From: Isoetes taiwanensis
Lineage: Eukaryota; Streptophyta; Lycopodiopsida; Isoetales; Isoetaceae
DNA length: 64,000 nt
Direction of reading: 5' to 3'
NCBI GenBank assembly: GCA_021234155.1
Contig: JAJEKV010000032.1
Coordinates: forward strand, 13,406,283-13,470,282
Shown here: positions 34,006 through 44,599 of the stretch, in pieces
Layout of the letters: each line of letters starts with the position of its first letter
Position numbering within the stretch: the stretch's first letter is position 1
Notes under the pieces: generated by a model
What the model was told of the DNA's origin: nothing
Databases searched by the model: none
Seen by the model: the letters and a program-made list of their open reading frames with translations, nothing else
Translations under genes and position numbers: made by a program

Positions 34006-35815
34006 TCAAGATGTTTTTATCCATGCTTGAGCAGAATATAAATCTCACCCTGTCATTCGAGTTTGCACATTTAGAATGTTTTAATTCATGCTTGAGTAGA
34101 CAATAAATCTTACCTTGCATTAATGGACATATAAGATCAAATATATGGAGCTCTTCTTGGAATCGTTGTTGTAAAAATGCCAGCATAAAGTGTGGAACAA
34201 TCCAATTATAATTGGCCTGGCATACCTCAGCAGAAGAGATATGCTACCAAATATGATTGGATTGGCATACCTCAGCAGAAGAGATATGCTGTTGAATAAT
34301 TTGCCAACTGCTATCTATCAGATGCCATTTTTGTCAACTTCAAGTGCAGGAGTGCTATATTCCAACATTCTCACAGCGTAAAAACCCAAGCTCCAACTAA
34401 TTGCACAAAGTTTGTTGATGATTCAAAATACATGAGGTATGTATGAACTAAGAACACCCAACATTTACTTCAATGCAAATCAACCTCTAATCGCCATATA
34501 GATATATAGATGGCACCTATTGGGCATAATACGGTTTCCTATGCTGCAACTCATCTCCTGATTCCCCTCAAGCACATGGAAAAGGGTATTGATGAGAAAA
34601 AAGAATCTGCTAATTGCATTGAGTGATTAAAGTTTCAAAAGGCCAAAGTGTTCATTAGGCTCAGTGAAAACTGTAAAAGAACAATAGTCTTTGAAAACTA
34701 TAAAAGAAGCGCAGTCTCAGCAGTTTGGATGGTTATTAGATTCTCAAAAATGCAATGCTCCTTTGGGTCAGTGAGAACTATAAAAGAAGATATGTTTCAG
34801 TAGTTTGCAAAAGGATTATTAGCTAGATCATAAATAGTGCATTCTCTTGTTCAGTTATGTTTAGCACAGATGGCAATAATAAGCAAAGAGTTACAGAATA
34901 AAAAATACGACAACATTAAACACAACAAAGATAACTACTATGAAAATGACACATGCAATGCATCTAAAATAAAATCGCAATGAACCAGCATACGCTAAAA
35001 TGATGCTTGCTTGATCTTGTGGAATGACCATAAACATTGCACGATTACAGATCAAAAATAGAGATTTACCTTGTGCAGACAATGCTTTGTTACTGGCTTG
35101 ATCAATTGCGCAATACTTCCTTTGTCACTCATAGCAGCATGGTATACTGGTCACATGGAAATCTAAAAAAATTTCGAAGTTAAACAATTGGAAATCCTAG
35201 TATTCAGTTTGACATCATTTAGAGAGAGCTTGGCACCTTATAGTGTTCCAGAGCAAGCAATCCATATATCGAATTTTGCAATACCTGTAGTTTCCCATCT
35301 CTGTCTGCAGTATTCAGCCATGAGCTTCTTGAAAGAAAAAAAGAGGGCTAAGAAACTTACTGCAGAAAAATATGCCACAATGTTCATGAATCCAAGGCTC
35401 ATTCTGGCATCACCTTAACTTGCTTGATCAATCCATCCCTAAGCAGACTTGGACACCTAGGTCACGCAAAGAAAACAAAATCGTATTTTCACCTGGCCGG
35501 AAGTGATCATACTTGCTCCAAGGTATGCCGAATGTTTGTAGAAGATCTTGATGTGGCGATGGCAGGCGAAGGTGGAGCAGACCGGTGCCATACTGATCTC
35601 GAAATTTGGAAGACCATATCTTCTCTAATCTCGAATATTATTTTCCACAGAGGATGAAGCAACCTACGAAACCATTGAGAGTGAATTTTTTCAATTTTTG
35701 GATAGCCGGAGTTTTTTCCCGGCATCTAAAACTTTTAAAACCTTAGGAAATCTGGTAAAAAAAAATCCAAAAAAAATTTCCACCATACCTGAAAATCCCA
35801 AATTAACAAGATTGA
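34006..35815. other. AT-rich DNA, no supported gene
   Basis: It contains a 45-bp-period duplication (34219-34290) and a weaker one at about 34640-34850 (ACTATAAAAGAAG units). The 76-codon frame at 35188-35418 is not recognised. Confidence 0.5.
34219..34290. repeat. 45-bp-period direct duplication
   Basis: GGCATACCTCAGCAGAAGAG and the following ATATGCT occur at 34219 and again at 34264. Confidence 0.9.
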
Positions 35816-36021
35816 TTTATAACCATAGCTAACTTGCATTCTTTTAATATTAATGCATTTGGCCCCTAGTGCCTATACTAGTTCCATTAACGTTAACATA
35901 ACAATGCTAACCATGCACCCATATAGGTCTTTTGCCTCTGCAAACCCCGCTAGCTCCTTCCGCACTAATATTTAGTAATATTAGTGCCCCATAGAGAACC
36001 ATTATTCGCTGCTAGCCATTA
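35816..36021. repeat. 205-bp repeat segment abutting the gypsy remnant
   Basis: It matches 40127-40353 from TTTATAACCATAGC to CCACTTATCCC. Both ends are sharp here. It holds a hairpin (GCACTAATATT, TAGT, AATATTAGTGC at about 35962-35987). It may be part of the LTR of the composite module or a separate short element. An open frame reads from it straight into the RNase H region at 36030. Confidence 0.75.
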
Positions 36022-36022
36022 T

Positions 36023-37745
36023 TACCACTTATCCCGCTTATTCGAGGAGTGGAGACGTTTCCTGGAGGGATCTCCTTATAAGGTCACAGTCTACACAGAC
36101 CATCGAAATCTCGAATATTTTCAGTCTGCTCGAGTGCTCAACCGTCGCCAGGCCCGGTGGCATACTCAAATATTATCTCGGATTGATTTCGTGATCAAGT
36201 ACCGTCCCGGATCCCTCCAAGGGAAGCCTGATGCCTTGTCTCGACGCTCCTATCTTGAGCCCAAGCTAGGTGATCCTGCATTTGACCAGCAATCACAGGT
36301 TATTCTAGGGCCTGATCGGTTCCAGCTTATGGCCCTCACTTTGTTCGAGAGGCCTCATGATACGACCTTGTTGGAGTCTGTTCGAGCATCTCTGCCTTCC
36401 GATCCATTGGCTCAAGATGTATTCTCACACCTTGGCTTCGCATCATCTTCTCAGCAAATGCGATCAGACTATGATCGTTTTGAGGTTCGAGATGGACTCC
36501 TGTTCCATGATGGGCTCCAGGCTTACCATGATTCACCTATGGCCGGACACTTTGGAGTAGCCAAGACTCTTGAACTTATTAGTCGCGAGTATTGGTGGCC
36601 TGGGCTTCGTCGCTCTGTCGAAGCTTTTATTCGATCCTGTGACATCTGCTGTCGAGCCAAGGTTCCAAGGCATCTTCCTCATGGGCTTCTTTAGCCACTG
36701 TCAGTACCAGATGGACGTTGGAAGAGCATTTCTATAGATTTTATCCCGGAGTTGCCAGTCTCTCGGGGTTATGATGCTATCATGGTTGTCGTTGATCGTT
36801 TCTCTAACCCTGCAATGTCACCATCACCAGTGAGGGAACAACGGCTCTTCTTCTTCGTGAAGTAGTCAGACTTCACGGCTTGCCCGATACTATCGTCAGC
36901 GATCGTGGACCACAGTTCGTCGCAGGTTTTTGGAAGTGGCTTTTGGAATTATTGCATATCGACCGCTCACTGACATTTGGTCATCATCCAGAAAGCAATG
37001 GGCAGGCGGAGCGCACTAATCAGACTCTGGAGCAATATTTAAGGTGCTTTATCAGTTATCAGCAGGATGATTGGGTCGATTATCTTCCACTAGGTGAGTT
37101 TGCCTATAATAACTCAGTACATGCTTCAACTGGCCAGACCCCGTTCTTTCTAAACTCTGGTCAGCATCCTCGTTGGTCCCTTAGCGTCGCGGGCGGTGAC
37201 TCGGTCAATCCTAGTGTGGAGTCTCGACTTGAGAAACTCCAGGCTCTTCAATCCGATCTTCAGCATCATCTTCACCGAGCACAGGAACGCTATCGGCATT
37301 ATGCTGATTTGTATCGGCAGGAAGCTCCTAAGTTTCACGTTGGTGACCTTGTCTGGCTTCTTCGTAGGGACCTCCCTACCTCTCGTCACCTGCAATAAGC
37401 TTGACTATCGTCGCCTTGGTCCTTACCGGATCACGGCCCAGATCAGCAATGTGGCATTCCGGCTCGAGCTCCCTCTAGCAGTTCGGCTTCATCCAGTATT
37501 TCATGTTTCTCTATTGGAGCCCTACACAGCCAATACTTTCCCAGATCGCGTTCCTCCACCGCCACCACCAGTAGAAATTGATGATCATGAGGAGTTCGAG
37601 GTTCGAGAGATTCTGGACTCCAAATTTCTTCGTTAGCGATTATATTACTTTGTCGATTGGGAAGGTTACTCACCAAGTGATAGAACCTGGGAGCCTGCCG
37701 AGAAGATAAAATTGCGGAGTTTCACCGATGTTACCCGGATAAGCC
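36023..37745 (+). pseudogene. Chromovirus pol 3' part: RNase H, integrase, chromodomain
   Basis: The frame enters at FEEWRRFLEGSPYKVTVYTD (RNase H end) with IKYRPGSLQGKPDALSRR. Integrase follows: an HHCC-type finger (HFGVAKTLELISREYWWPG... CDICC), the core with VVVDRFS and DRGPQFVAGFWK, and NGQAERTNQTLEQYLR carrying the last catalytic Glu. The tail VRLHPVFHVSLLEPY leads to a chromodomain (EVREILDSKF... [18 protein letters not shown]). In-frame TAGs (near 36693 and 37635) and frameshifts near 36830 and 37385 kill it. The integrase would insert element DNA, with the chromodomain guiding it to modified chromatin. Confidence 0.88.
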
Positions 37746-37804
37746 AAGTTTGAGTACTCCGGCCCCAGCTCCGAGAACTCGTCGCTGTCGTAGGAGGGGG
37801 GTGG

Positions 37805-38323
37805 TGTGACGACCATACGAGTATTCGCATCATACGAACATTATACTCGTATGTACAAAAGATGGTCGTCACACGGATGCAAAAGGGTAGTTGCACAAGA
37901 CAGGATTTGAACTCGCAACCTTCCAGTTGCGAGTCATACACCCTTACCAAGTGCGCTACCAATATATGTTAAAGACATTCCCTTACGTCTTTCTCATATG
38001 TGGGACTATCTTCATGAGGTTCTAGAATATTCTAGAACCTAAATGCATGCGCGACATTTGGCGCGATCTCATCCATTCGAGTGGCGCGATCCTGACCATT
38101 GGCTTAGATATATAAGGAGGCACCTCCTTCTCGTCGAACCATTCCGGTTCAACGCCAGTCTTGAGCCTTCTAGGCATCTGTCTCGTGTTCCTGCTTGCCT
38201 TCGAGCCATTGTATTCTTGATTCTTGTTCATATATCATATTCTTTGCCGATCTTGGCGTATTTCTTCCGTATTTCTTGCGTATTCTCCACGTATTTTTCT
38301 TGTTTATGCATAGGTTCATGACA
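37805..38323 (+). repeat. 3' LTR of the chromovirus
   Basis: It starts TGTGACGACC right after a purine-rich run and ends ACA where the next repeat begins. A TATA box (TATATAA, 38109-38115) is followed by a near-palindromic AAGGAGG...CCTCCTT. The first 69 bp fold on themselves. No second LTR is in the window, so the boundaries rest on the TG/CA ends and the polypurine tract. Confidence 0.75.
37885..37975 (-). ncRNA. tRNA-like sequence inside the LTR (probably not a functional tRNA)
   Basis: On the minus strand GGTAGCGCACTTGGTAAGG (A-box-like) is followed by an 8-bp hairpin (CTCGCAAC ... GTTGCGAG) and GAGTTCAAATCC (B-box-like). The terminal GGTAG pairs partly with CTACC. The anticodon arm is merged with the T arm, so it is a tRNA-derived relic or SINE head rather than a tRNA gene. 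Confidence 0.45.
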
Positions 38324-38714
38324 TTGTCCATTGAGTCCCTTAAGGTCCTTCTGCAGTGATAATTCAAACTTTCGAGTCCTCATTTTGCTGCATTGCTGCA
38401 TTGTTTTGCGGCGTTATGCGACACAAGAGTAAGGTTTTGTACATCCGAACTATTGAATAGCATAAATATCGGCTAATTCTTATCCATTGATCAACGGAAT
38501 ATTGAAGAAAATATTCTATAGGGCAAATGCCAAGCCGTCCGTGGAAATTTAGATGTGTCCAGCCTTCAATTAAAAAAGAAATTTAGGCCCAGATTCTACT
38601 AGCCGGAAGTTCTTACATGGACGAATTGCAGAAGTCCAAAATAGCATTGTTTATGAGTTTTGAGATTCTATTACAGCCCGGCAGTTCCTGATGTGGCGGC
38701 AATTATCACAGATT

Positions 38715-38945
38715 TTACTCTCGGGCAAGATCCCTTGGGAGTTTGATGGTACTTTGACAAAAACCTGCCATCTGGATGTCGGTGTGAATGTCCCACCATG
38801 CAGCTGCAGGTCCCTTCAACTTCAGAGTGGCATACATTAGTTGGGCATTTTCACCTTTCTTTGTCGCTGCAAAATACAGCTTCATTTGATTGAACCATCG
38901 CATAGCCTGCTCAGACGTTACATCTTTGCCATAGAAATCCGACAT
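38715..38945 (-). pseudogene. Gag fragment, twin of 29070-29345
   Basis: It reads MSDFYGKDVTSEQAMRWFNQ, then KLKGPAAAWWDIHTDIQMAG and a divergent tail that enters the MITE half. It is nearly the same protein as copy 1 up to that point. Confidence 0.72.
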
Positions 38946-39190
38946 TTTTATGCACTCTAGAGACTTAATCTCTTCACCAGAAAGTTCCCCGAGGATTCTT
39001 CTGGCTGAGTGACACCTTCCATGACACCCTGAGCTACTGGTTCATCGGCCAACCCCATATTTACTCTTGATGGTGCACTGGGTCCCGGTCGTGTAACCTC
39101 GTGAGGAACACTATGGTTTGCCCCTGGGGCAGTGGGAGCTGCCTCAGCCACCTGTAGAAACTTTTCACTACATTACTCAAACGAAGTTAC

Positions 39191-39547
39191 TCAGAACCTA
39201 GCTTGTTCAGCCCTTATCTCGTTCAATTCCCCAGTTAGACAGTTGATATGACCTACATTCTCGTCGGGTAAGTTCTCACCTACCGGACCTCGCTCAGTAC
39301 TTGCTTTCGGAGCATTCCCGGCATTCACATTATCAGTATTAGGTGCACTTGCAGCAATTACATGATCAGCACCTACAGGAATAGCTGTTTCAGGAGCAGC
39401 TTCTGGGAGAGCTCCCCCATCCAGCTCGGGCAATTCATCGTCTAAATGAATGTCCTCGAGGGCGGGTATTATGCCGTCTTCAGGCAGATGCACTTCAGGC
39501 AATCTGTCAATAGGTCCAGCTAGCATATCAGGCACAGGTTCAGCCAT
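39191..39547 (-). pseudogene. Gag N-terminus of composite module
   Basis: The ATG at 39547-39545 lies three bases after the primer-binding site. The 118-residue frame is acidic (LPEVHLPEDGIIPALEDIHL) with a charged end (ELNEIRAEQARF), then breaks before the capsid region. A short frame at 38957-39151 bridges part of the gap. The same region of copy 1 is more degraded. Confidence 0.6.
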
Positions 39548-39550
39548 TGA

Positions 39551-39562
39551 GCTCTGATACCA
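39551..39562 (-). other. Primer-binding site, initiator tRNA-Met type
   Basis: TGGTATCAGAGC, the 12 bases usually complementary to the 3' end of plant initiator methionine tRNA, sits just upstream of the gag ATG in minus sense. Confidence 0.85.
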
Positions 39563-39565
39563 CGG

Positions 39566-40126
39566 TTACGGCGAATTTTTTTCCTTAAGAACAATTCATG
39601 CCCGCGTATGCCACGCCGATCAGTTCCACCCACACCTTGGATCCCAGACCCCCCTCACTGACCACAATGGCTTGCTGCTATGAGGAGTTCTCACAACAGA
39701 CCGGATTCTTCCCGAGAATCCTCCCTGGATAAGCATCAACCGTCTGCTCAACCTAATTCGACCCTGGGCAGTAACAATTTGCCTTGGGGCCCCAATCACA
39801 GCCTCAGGCTGTTGTTCCAACCCTGTGGTCCAAGCCTTGAATCAAACAAACAACTCTGATGGCAGAATCGACCTCCCAATTCCTCCAACCCAGTTTTCTT
39901 CCCTCAACCAATTCTTCCTCCAAGCTTTATAATCCAAGCTCTGGAGTTCACTGGCAGTCCCTTATGGTCAAAACCGGCCAGCTTAGCCCCTGACCCGATC
40001 CCAATCCGTTCTCTATAGCTCAACTAATAGATCTGGCAGCCGGATCTCTGATATGAATTCGTCTCCCTGTTCATATCAAGGTTTTATGAACCCACCCAAT
40101 TACTTGATGCCATGTGTCCTTTTAAT
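39566..40126 (-). repeat. LTR-like stretch of composite module, copy 2
   Basis: It lies upstream of the primer-binding site (minus sense) and matches 29995-30595. At 40127 it continues into the 205-bp repeat shared with 35816-36021, which may be its outer part: TGTGGGATAAGTGG at 40353 reads like an LTR start. Confidence 0.55.
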
Positions 40127-40353
40127 ATACATTTATAACCATAGCTAACTTGCATTCTTTTAATATTAATGCATTTGGCCCCTAGTGCCTATACTAGTTC
40201 CATTAACGTTAACATAACAATGCTAACCATGCACCCATATAGGTCTTTTGCCTCTGCAAACCCCACTAGCTCCTTCCGCATTAATATTTAGTAATATTAA
40301 TGACCCCTAGAGAACCATTACCCGCTGCTATCCATTATTACCACTTATCCCAC
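40127..40353. repeat. 205-bp repeat segment, copy 2
   Basis: It matches 35816-36021. Its hairpin (CATTAATATT, TAGT, AATATTAATG, about 40279-40302) differs from copy 1 at paired positions that keep the stem. Confidence 0.75.
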
Positions 40354-40763
40354 ATTCCATCACCATAGACTGATTACAGTCAACATGGCCTATTAAATCA
40401 CAACTGCCCAGCAATCGCGACCAACAGTACCCCCGTGCTCATGGACGTCCGTCAAGGGCCCGATTCCGGCTATGCCCTTGGGAGCACCTGTAACAACACC
40501 ACACAACTATGGCATTCAATTATGACTCCAGTGGGTTCAATCGGCAAGAACCGGCAAAAAAACAGAAGAAGAGGTGATTATTTCCTAATTCGAAATGGGG
40601 GACAATGACGTGGCATAAAATTCAAAATAACCGACGCTCATTAATTTGCACTCCCGCAATCTCCGCTTCGGTATGCACCACCCGATTCTACCACAAAGAA
40701 GGTGCAAAAATGTGGCGTCAAAATGCGCGTTTTTGATACACCACGGCGTGCTTTTACCCTTAA
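40354..40763. other. Unclassified segment ending in a GGGTAAAAGCACG terminus
   Basis: No gene. The right end, read in reverse, is GGGTAAAAGCACGCCGTGGT, followed by TTAA at 40764-40767. It is probably one end of a transposon related to the end at 26697. The partner end is not identified. Confidence 0.45.
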
Positions 40764-41430
40764 ATTTCTAATGGTTTGGGCATATAGCTTTTTGGGGTTA
40801 TTTTGATTTTTTTTTTGTTGTTAAGTGATATTATAGTTTTTAGATATTGGTATATGCTGAGCATTTTAAGTTTAGGGTCTCTTTGCATGGCAATAGTGGG
40901 AAATTGGCTTTTGGGCAATGATTTGTGAGATTTATGATAGTCAATATAGGATAAATATAGTGAATACATGGTTTTAGTATAGTAATTTTTTAGGGCTTAT
41001 GTTGAAAGACATGAAGACGTCCAAATTGGGCGCCTATTTTTGCTGCCCTTTTGTTCTCAATCAGTTTAATGTGGAATAGGCTGTGTGTTAGTATTGCGGG
41101 GTTATTTTGCATGTCAGATTTGCCATTGGTGTAGCCGATTTAGTACATGTTTGAGAGACCTAAGTTGCCACAACAGTTGATTTGTTGCATGGTGGAAAAA
41201 TTCAAGCTTTTTAGTTGCATGTTAACAGGATTTGGGCTATTGTGACAGCTTGGGCTTGCGTTGCGAAATTTTCACATGATTTGCTTTGTTGGGAGTTGTT
41301 TTGGAATACAAATCATGCAGGTCGACTTCTTGCTTATTCTTTGCTCTTGGAGGATACGTGGTTTTGCTTTGTGAAGTTTTTTTTTTGAGATAGAACAACA
41401 TGCTTTTGCCCTCCCTTGGTATGTTTTATT
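40764..41430. repeat. Repeat X, second copy
   Basis: It is the reverse complement of 27485-28136 with small indels, including an insertion of about 26 bp near 41240. Read on the plus strand it keeps FERPKLPQQLICCMVEKFKL. Confidence 0.8.
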
Positions 41431-41647
41431 GTCTTTAAGTTTTTCCAAATGTAGTTTGTGTATTTGAAATGCCAAATTCATGCATATGATTTTTTAGCTT
41501 CATTCCAGAGACTATTGTTTCTCGTACTCTTCGATCAAAGGGTGCCACATAATTCAGAGGATATTGTTAAGCCTTCGACCCTATGTCTTGCTTCACCTTC
41601 TTTTTCAATACGTTTGGGCTTCCTATCCCTTTTGTTGTTTGGGTCCC

Positions 41648-42104
41648 ATGGACAATTTGGTCTCCACGGATGTTAAAAAACCTATTTATCTATCTATCTA
41701 TCTACTACCTACCTACCTACCCACCTATCTATCTTCTGATGGTGTATCAGATGGTTTTGCCTCATTGATTGAGGGAGTGCATCCATTAAATGTGAGCCAA
41801 GATTTGTCCTTTTCTATTACTAAAGAGTCAGATGTTCGTGTTATAGAGGTTGATGGTTCTTAAGATGGTCCCAGCCTGCAAAATATTAAGCAAATTTCAA
41901 TTCTTGTCTTAATCTTTGGTTGGCTGCAATGGAGCAATGGTCATCGTAGGCGCATTATCAGTCAAGCGATCATGATGAGGGCTGCTATGAGCAGGGTAAA
42001 ATGATCCTTGACCTGACATTAGAGGCGATACGATATATTATAGCACAACTGTATGAATGGCCATCTTCATTAACCTTGCTTTTGAGTTTTTCAGAAGTTG
42101 CTTT
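41648..42104. repeat. Dispersed repeat, copy 2 (pairs with 5430-5905)
   Basis: Direct match starting at CCATGGACAATTTGG and including a TATC array at about 41686-41733. It ends where the long foldback begins. Confidence 0.85.
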
Positions 42105-42584
42105 TTTTTTTAATACAACAACCAACACATAACTGCCTTAACATTAATTAACTTAAATCATTGCATCTAACATTTTTAAATTACAATCCCCCTGAAACCC
42201 CCTTTGGTTTGGGTGCATGTTCACACAGGGGGTTACTCCGAGCATCGAGAGCTGTCAGATGGGCATATTTGCCATTTATTCCTTGATCTAGACCATACAT
42301 AGCGATCCTCGTTTATGGGGTATGGCTGTACAAATTTTTGTACACGGTATATTGAGGTTTATAAAATACTATAAGATTTGACAGAATGTACTTAATGGTG
42401 TTAATTTTGTACATGTATTGTAAGTTCCTAGGGGCTCTCGCTGCCCTACGTAACCCCCCGTGTGAACATGCACCCAAACCAAAGGGGGTTTCAGGGGGAT
42501 TGTAATTTAAAAATATTAGATGCAATGATTTAAGTTAATTAATGTTAAGGCAGTTATGTGTTGGTTGTTGTATTAAAAAAAAAA
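42102..42584. mobile_element. 483-bp foldback with arms of about 150 bp
   Basis: The left arm starts TTTTTTTTTTAATACAACAA and the right arm is its near-perfect reverse complement, ending in ten A. Arms run inward to GTGTGAACATGC and then to an imperfect GGGGGTTAC stretch; the central spacer is about 180 bp without ORF. It interrupts the 41648 repeat. It could be a foldback transposon or two poly(A)-tailed retroelements inserted head to head. Confidence 0.88.
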
Positions 42585-42589
42585 TTTAC

Positions 42590-43800
42590 AAAATACTTGC
42601 TAGGGTCTAATCTAGCAAATACTATACTTCAAGAACTAAACCTAGTTAGAAATTGAGATTGTCTGTCCTGGTTTAAACCAGGCCCACGCCCTTCATCTGG
42701 CACACACATATGGTGCCAGATGGGAAACAAAGAGATGGCAACATATCTTATGTAGAAAAATATTGGTGACATTAAACGTACGAAAAGTTCAACGGAACAA
42801 ACATAAGAAAAGTGCAATGGAACAAACACGTAATGAATAGCAACTTTAGAATATGGAGCTTCTTGCAAAACCATGGTGCCTATATCTTGTCAAAACTATA
42901 CCACCTGTATGTTTGACAAATAAGATGAGATACCATAGGAATTGATATTGCAACCACCATAGATTGCAACCACCGTAGATGGTGAAGCTTCAAATTTGAT
43001 GTTTAAAGAATAAAATAGGGAATTGAACCCAATGCATCCTTGCAAAATAGTAGTGCTTAAATCTTGCCAAACCATACCAGCTATTGTCTTCATCAAATAA
43101 GGATGAGGTACTACACAAATTGATATTGCAACCACCATATATGGCGAAGCTTTAAATACGAAACGATGTTTGTGTTTAAAGAACAACAAAATTACCTGTA
43201 ACATAAAAGCAATTTGGCAACAAAATATGTTATGTAGAATGTCTTGCAAGTTCTAACACTAATGTGCAGAAAGTGCATAACTGTTGAATTGTATGGCACC
43301 AAAACTCAAAATTATAAGCATAGAGCATGAATATAAATGCTAAACATAATGATGAATATAAATGCTAAACATAATGGTGCACTTTTTTTTCTAGCACTGC
43401 AAAATGCTTTTGCATTTCATCTTGAAAATCATAAACCTGATGATGAAGTGCACATGACGATGAAGTGCACCTGCATTTTTTTTCTAGCATTGCAAAATGC
43501 TTTTGCATTTCATCTTGACAAAATACAGCCTCTCTTTGCACTTAATGATCATCCAAGGGCATGCACTATCAGGATTGCACATGAACTGATATTGTTGCGA
43601 CTTACTGACAGTAATAATGCCTTTGCCCAACATATCCACTTTTTAAAATGCCATATCCTGCCCAAGCAAGCAAAGCAGTCTTGCATTTTTTTTTAACAGA
43701 TTCAAGATTAGGACAAAGAACTCACCTCTTCTGCTTCAAAGCTCCAGCTAGAGTGAGCAAAAGTAAGCCACAAAATAACCATTTATATTATGTATTATAT
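42590..43800. repeat. Anonymous DNA with two local duplications
   Basis: A direct duplication of period about 176 bp (42901-43190, shared TTGATATTGCAACCACCATA) and one of period about 86 bp (43380-43520, shared GCAAAATGCTTTTGCATTTC). No supported gene. Confidence 0.7.
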
Positions 43801-43826
43801 TTCCATGAAATAACTAAGGCCATACC

Positions 43827-44154
43827 TGTATCACAGCAGGAACAAGATTAGATGCTTGCACTAGCAACCTATATTTCAGCATATGGGCATTTTTTACTTC
43901 CTTGGCTTCCTTTCCCGCTCCACAGACACCCGAGTTCAAGAAACACAATCTGAAAAGGCGATGCATTGCTGCAGGAAGTCTTTCTTCTACTGGAAGTGAA
44001 GAGCCTTGCAACATAAATCTCTTCTGATGGTTAAGCTCTTTCTGAAGGATCTTTTGAAGGCCAATACAACCACAAACCTTGCAAATCCTTGCCAAGTCTT
44101 GCATATCCTCTACTGCCACATCCAATCTATCTGTATAGAAGAAGTTAACAAGAC
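43827..44154 (-). pseudogene. BTB/POZ-domain protein exon (At2g04740-like)
   Basis: Between an acceptor (TTCTTCAG) and a GTATGG donor the frame is open: FFYTDRLDVAVEDMQDLARI, CKVCGCIGLQKILQKELNHQ, then KRFMLQGSSLPVEERLPAAM. This fits the end of a BTB domain and its following helices in a plant BTB/ankyrin-type substrate adaptor for cullin-3 ubiquitin ligases. A segment normally present between HQ and KRF seems absent. No other exon was found nearby, so it is a fragment or a gene with very long introns. The family assignment is from memory. Confidence 0.6.
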
Positions 44155-44488
44155 TGAAGAAAGCAGAGAAGGTTAGCTTCTTATAAGGCTAGATATTAGC
44201 GAATCTAATCTCTTTCCTTGCCAGACTCTATCATACTGCCCTCAAAGTATTGTCAATTCTGACCAGAGCTTATGAACAAATCCCTCAAAGAGCTAGACAG
44301 AGGATCAAGAGGAGGAGGCGGATCACCCGAAGTCTGGGACCCAAATAAGAGGAATAACAGTGATGAGCTACAGCCTGAACAGTAGAACATGATGAGTTAA
44401 TATGAAAGCATCAAATAGGGAGAAGGGGCGACAGCTTCAAAGCCAGGGCTTGGCTCGCATGGCAGCCGGAGAAATCCCGTTGCAAAAA

Positions 44489-44598
44489 GCCCATAACTGC
44501 TCCTTGCCCATAATCGTTCCTTGCCCATAATCGCTCCAAATCTGTAGGGGAAGATGCAGCCCATAACTGCTCCTTGCCCATAATCGCTCCTTGCCCTA
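44489..44598. repeat. TTGCCCATAATCGCTCC short tandem repeats
   Basis: About five units of 17-22 bp (CCATAACTGCTCC or CCATAATCGCTCC) in direct orientation. Confidence 0.85.
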
Positions 44599-44599
44599 G

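Larger units (their letters stand above)
36022..38323 (+). mobile_element. Chromodomain Ty3/gypsy element, 5'-truncated, with 3' LTR
   Basis: Order: end of RNase H, integrase zinc finger, integrase core, C-terminal domain, chromodomain, a G-rich polypurine stretch (about 37790-37801) and a 3' LTR (37805-38323, TGT...ACA). Reverse transcriptase, protease and gag are missing. The 5' side is cut by the 205-bp repeat at 36021. Confidence 0.88.
38321..40126 (-). mobile_element. Composite retroelement module, copy 2
   Basis: It begins exactly where the chromovirus LTR ends and repeats the order of 28715-30595: GCATTGTCCATTGAG segment, MITE half (38470-38785), minus-strand gag (38715-39547), primer-binding site (39551-39562), LTR-like DNA. 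This copy keeps a canonical primer-binding site, so it is closer to the ancestral state there. Confidence 0.75.

Noticed and set aside
35984-36022. ATG-started fusion of the 205-bp repeat with RNase H as a real gene start
   Set aside because: The junction is a truncation point between two repeats; the open frame across it is short and most likely chance.
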